NCBI GenBank assembly: GCA_965250265.1
Contig: CBDFNO010000011.1
Location: forward strand, 124,001-188,000
Source of the DNA: PRS1 sp965250265
GTDB lineage: Bacteria > Bacteroidota > Bacteroidia > Flavobacteriales > Flavobacteriaceae
Direction: 5' to 3'
Length of the DNA: 64,000 nt
Shown: positions 62,195 to 64,000 of the stretch, one piece after another
Layout: the number at the start of each line of letters is the position of its first letter
Numbering within the stretch: the stretch's first letter is position 1
Position numbers and translations under genes: made by a program
Notes under the pieces: model-generated
What the model was told of the DNA's origin: nothing
Database searches by the model: none
What the model saw: only the letters and a program-made list of their open reading frames with translations

Positions 62195-63175
62195 TCAATC
62201 TAAATAACCCATTTTTTTCATCCAATCGTTATTAAACATTTTACCTACATAACGACTACCATGATCATGAAATAAAATTACAACCACATCATCTTTTTTA
62301 AAATGCTTTTTAAGTTGTAACAAACCTTTTACAGCAGCTCCGGCAGAATTGCCAAGAAACATTCCCTCCTCCTTTGCAAGACGCTGGGTATACACTGCAG
62401 CATCTTTATCGGTAACTTTGGTAAATCCGTCAATAATAGAAAAATCTACATTTTCCGGTAGGATATCTTCACCTATACCTTCGGTGACATAAGGATAAAT
62501 TTCGTTCTCGTCGAAAATTCCTGTTTCATGATATTTTTTAAATACACTTCCGTAGGTATCAATTCCCCAAATTTTAATATCCGGATTTTGTTCTTTTAAA
62601 TATTTGCCAACACCTGAGACTGTTCCTCCAGTACCAACACCAACTACAAAATGTGTGATCTTACCTTCGGTTTGTTTCCAGATCTCAGGCCCTGTACTCT
62701 GGTAATGTGCTTTTGCATTACTTGGATTGTCATATTGGTTCACATACCACGAGTTTGGAGTTTCTTCGGCTAATCGTTTAGATACTGAATAATAAGATCT
62801 TGGATCGGTTGGTTCAACATTAGTTGGGCAAACAATAACTTCGGCGCCAACAGCTTTAAGAATATCCATTTTTTCTTTCGATTGCTTATCACTTATTACA
62901 AATATGCATTTATATCCTTTTACTATGGCAACTAATGCTAAACCCATTCCAGTATTTCCCGATGTGCCTTCTATAATTGTTCCTCCTGGTTTTAAATGTC
63001 CATCAGCTTCGGCATCTTCAATCATTGTAAGTGCCATCCTATCTTTTACAGAATTTCCTGGATTAAAGGTTTCGTATTTAGCAAGTACTAAACATGGTAA
63101 TTCTTGAGTTAATTTATTGAGTTTTACCAAAGGTGTATTACCAATAGTTTCTAATATGTTTTTTGCGTAATCCAT
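62195..63175 (-). CDS. PLP-dependent cystathionine beta-synthase/cysteine synthase family enzyme
   Basis: 326 residues. PLP-binding Lys44 in GNSVKDRMAL, phosphate-binding loop EGTSGNTGMG (69-78) and GVGTGGTVSGVGKYL. The EGIGEDILP segment and lack of the cysteine-synthase C-terminus resemble cystathionine beta-synthase more than CysK, though no CBS regulatory domain is attached. It condenses serine or O-acetylserine with homocysteine or sulfide in sulfur amino acid metabolism. A -7 box (TAAATTTG, 63193-63200) precedes the gene. Confidence 0.9.
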   Translation of the reverse strand: MDYAKNILETIGNTPLVKLNKLTQELPCLVLAKYETFNPGNSVKDRMALTMIEDAEADGHLKPGGTIIEGTSGNTGMGLALVAIVKGYKCIFVISDKQSKEKMDILKAVGAEVIVCPTNVEPTDPRSYYSVSKRLAEETPNSWYVNQYDNPSNAKAHYQSTGPEIWKQTEGKITHFVVGVGTGGTVSGVGKYLKEQNPDIKIWGIDTYGSVFKKYHETGIFDENEIYPYVTEGIGEDILPENVDFSIIDGFTKVTDKDAAVYTQRLAKEEGMFLGNSAGAAVKGLLQLKKHFKKDDVVVILFHDHGSRYVGKMFNNDWMKKMGYLD

Positions 63176-63192
63176 TTAATTTTTTACTGGTG

Positions 63193-63200
63193 CAAATTTA
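63193..63200 (-). promoter_or_regulatory. -7 box of the cystathionine beta-synthase-like gene
   Basis: TAAATTTG followed by CA on the minus strand, exact match to TAnnTTTG, 18 bp before the ATG. Very short leader expected. No -33 TTG at proper spacing. Confidence 0.5.
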
Positions 63201-63266
63201 AGTTTAAAATTAAAAGTTGAAAGTTAAAAGTTAGTTTTTATTTATACTGAAGCCGCCTAATTACTT

Positions 63267-64000
63267 TCATTCAAACCGAATGGCTTTTACAGGAGTAATT
63301 TTGGTAATAACATACGATGGCACCAAAAGCATAATTAAACATAATATAAATGTACCTATATTTAAAGCGATAATGTAACCAAAATTAATATAAACCGGGA
63401 CTTCGGTAACATAATACACACTTGGGTCCAATGGAAATAATTTAAATATTTTTTGTACATATAACAATATTAAACCAATAAGATTTCCCCAAAATAAACC
63501 GAGTACAATTAAGTATGAAGCATTATATAAAAATAATTTTCTTATACTTAAATTATTGCTGCCTAATGCCTTTAAAACACCTATCATTTGTGTACGTTCC
63601 AAAATCAAAACCAATAATGCAGTAATCATATTAATGCCAGCAACAATAATCATAATGCCAATAATACCATAAATATTTTTATCGAAAATGCCTATCCATT
63701 CAAAAATGGTAGCATATTTTTGACTTACCGTTTGGGTATTTAAAGTTGGTGTTTTGTAGTTGTCAATCTCATCCTTTTTGGCTTCTAATTGGTTATAATC
63801 ATCTATAAAAACTTCAAAATTTCCTATTTGATCAGGTTTCCATTTATTTAAACGTTGTACATGTTTAATATCTCCTAAAAAAAAAGTTTTATCCAATTCT
63901 TGAAAACCTGAATTGTATATTCCAACCACATTAAATTTTCTTATAAACGGTAATTTATTCACATCTTCTTTCATGAAAAATATTTCAAAACTATCTCCTA
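63267..64000 (-). CDS. FtsX-like permease (LolC/LolE type), 5' end cut by window edge
   Basis: The C-terminal 243 residues are visible; the frame is open to the window edge (upstream residues read GDSFEIFF before Met), so the true start lies outside. A periplasmic segment (KFNVVGIYNSGFQELDKTFF) is followed by three membrane helices: about IYGIIGIMIIVAGINMITAL, then LIVLGLFWGNLIGLILLYV and NIGTFILCLIMLLVPSYVI. The ERTQMIGVLKALGSNNLSI motif before helix 2 is the FtsX/LolE coupling region. LolCE proteins extract lipoproteins for the outer membrane with LolD ATPase; that role is probable but not proven since the partner gene is not in view. Confidence 0.88.
   Translation of the reverse strand, partial: GDSFEIFFMKEDVNKLPFIRKFNVVGIYNSGFQELDKTFFLGDIKHVQRLNKWKPDQIGNFEVFIDDYNQLEAKKDEIDNYKTPTLNTQTVSQKYATIFEWIGIFDKNIYGIIGIMIIVAGINMITALLVLILERTQMIGVLKALGSNNLSIRKLFLYNASYLIVLGLFWGNLIGLILLYVQKIFKLFPLDPSVYYVTEVPVYINFGYIIALNIGTFILCLIMLLVPSYVITKITPVKAIRFE

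Noticed and set aside
1..64000. CRISPR arrays, prophage, insertion sequences, known defence systems, riboswitches
   Set aside because: I looked for regular repeat-spacer patterns, transposase or phage proteins, nuclease/helicase defence clusters and conserved riboswitch cores and saw none.

Overview
The window is a chromosomal segment of a member of the Bacteroidota, most likely family Flavobacteriaceae. The DNA is strongly AT-rich. Promoters are of the TAnnTTTG type (several with a TTG about 19 bp upstream), and almost no gene has a Shine-Dalgarno sequence, rpsU being the clear exception. Gene content is typically flavobacterial: an OMP_b-brl type TonB receptor, DUF5916, DUF2851, DUF3467 and DUF4369 proteins, a flavobacterial E2 acyltransferase and a LytS/LytTR pair. 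Genus cannot be decided from the sequence alone.

Layout. 0-9.4 kb: a truncated DEDDh exonuclease gene, a 2-oxo-acid dehydrogenase E2 gene, recR plus a glycosyltransferase, a sodium/solute symporter, a CoA-binding protein, a TonB-dependent receptor and fabH. 9.6-12.1 kb: an S9 peptidase gene broken by two closely spaced +1 shifts. 12.1-17.1 kb: htpG behind a sigma-54-type promoter, a LytTR two-component pair and a membrane-anchored metallophosphoesterase. 17.4-26.1 kb: a plus-strand run (penicillin acylase, MOSC protein, MFS transporter, serine beta-lactamase-like hydrolase, a secreted unknown, a membrane unknown). 26.1-27.6 kb: an ECF sigma factor with a probable membrane anti-sigma factor and a divergently transcribed DUF6249 protein. 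27.6-35.2 kb: VanX-like dipeptidase, a 500-bp gene-poor interval with an ordered motif array and a possible small RNA, two envelope genes, a DUF5916/DUF819 pair and a DUF4369 lipoprotein. 35.2-39.9 kb: idi-queD-manA, prfC, a YjdI-like Fe-S protein and a DUF3467 protein. 40.0-53.2 kb: the classical transcription/translation cluster, all on the minus strand and read from right to left: tRNA-Thr-Tyr-Gly-Thr, tuf, tRNA-Trp, secE, nusG, rplK, rplA, rplJ, rplL, rpoB, rpoC. 53.2-64 kb: hpf, xerC, rpsU, an AGCS symporter-ComEA-acyl-CoA dehydrogenase group, a DUF2851-PspC-K+ channel group, an esterase, a cystathionine beta-synthase-like gene and a truncated FtsX/LolE-type permease.

Most of the window is ordinary core genome; I see no CRISPR array, prophage, insertion sequence, secondary-metabolite cluster or recognisable defence system. 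The points that deserve a second look are: rpoC, an essential gene, carries about ten single-base indels within 3.3 kb while rpoB next door is clean; htpG has a textbook GG-N10-GC sigma-54 promoter; the ECF sigma gene and its divergent neighbour have back-to-back TGTAACC promoters; rpsU has a full AGGAGGT Shine-Dalgarno; a hairpin terminator overlaps the transcription start of the tRNA-tuf operon; and TCGR tetramers recur with the same 21/30-bp spacings at 28.6 and 39.2 kb.
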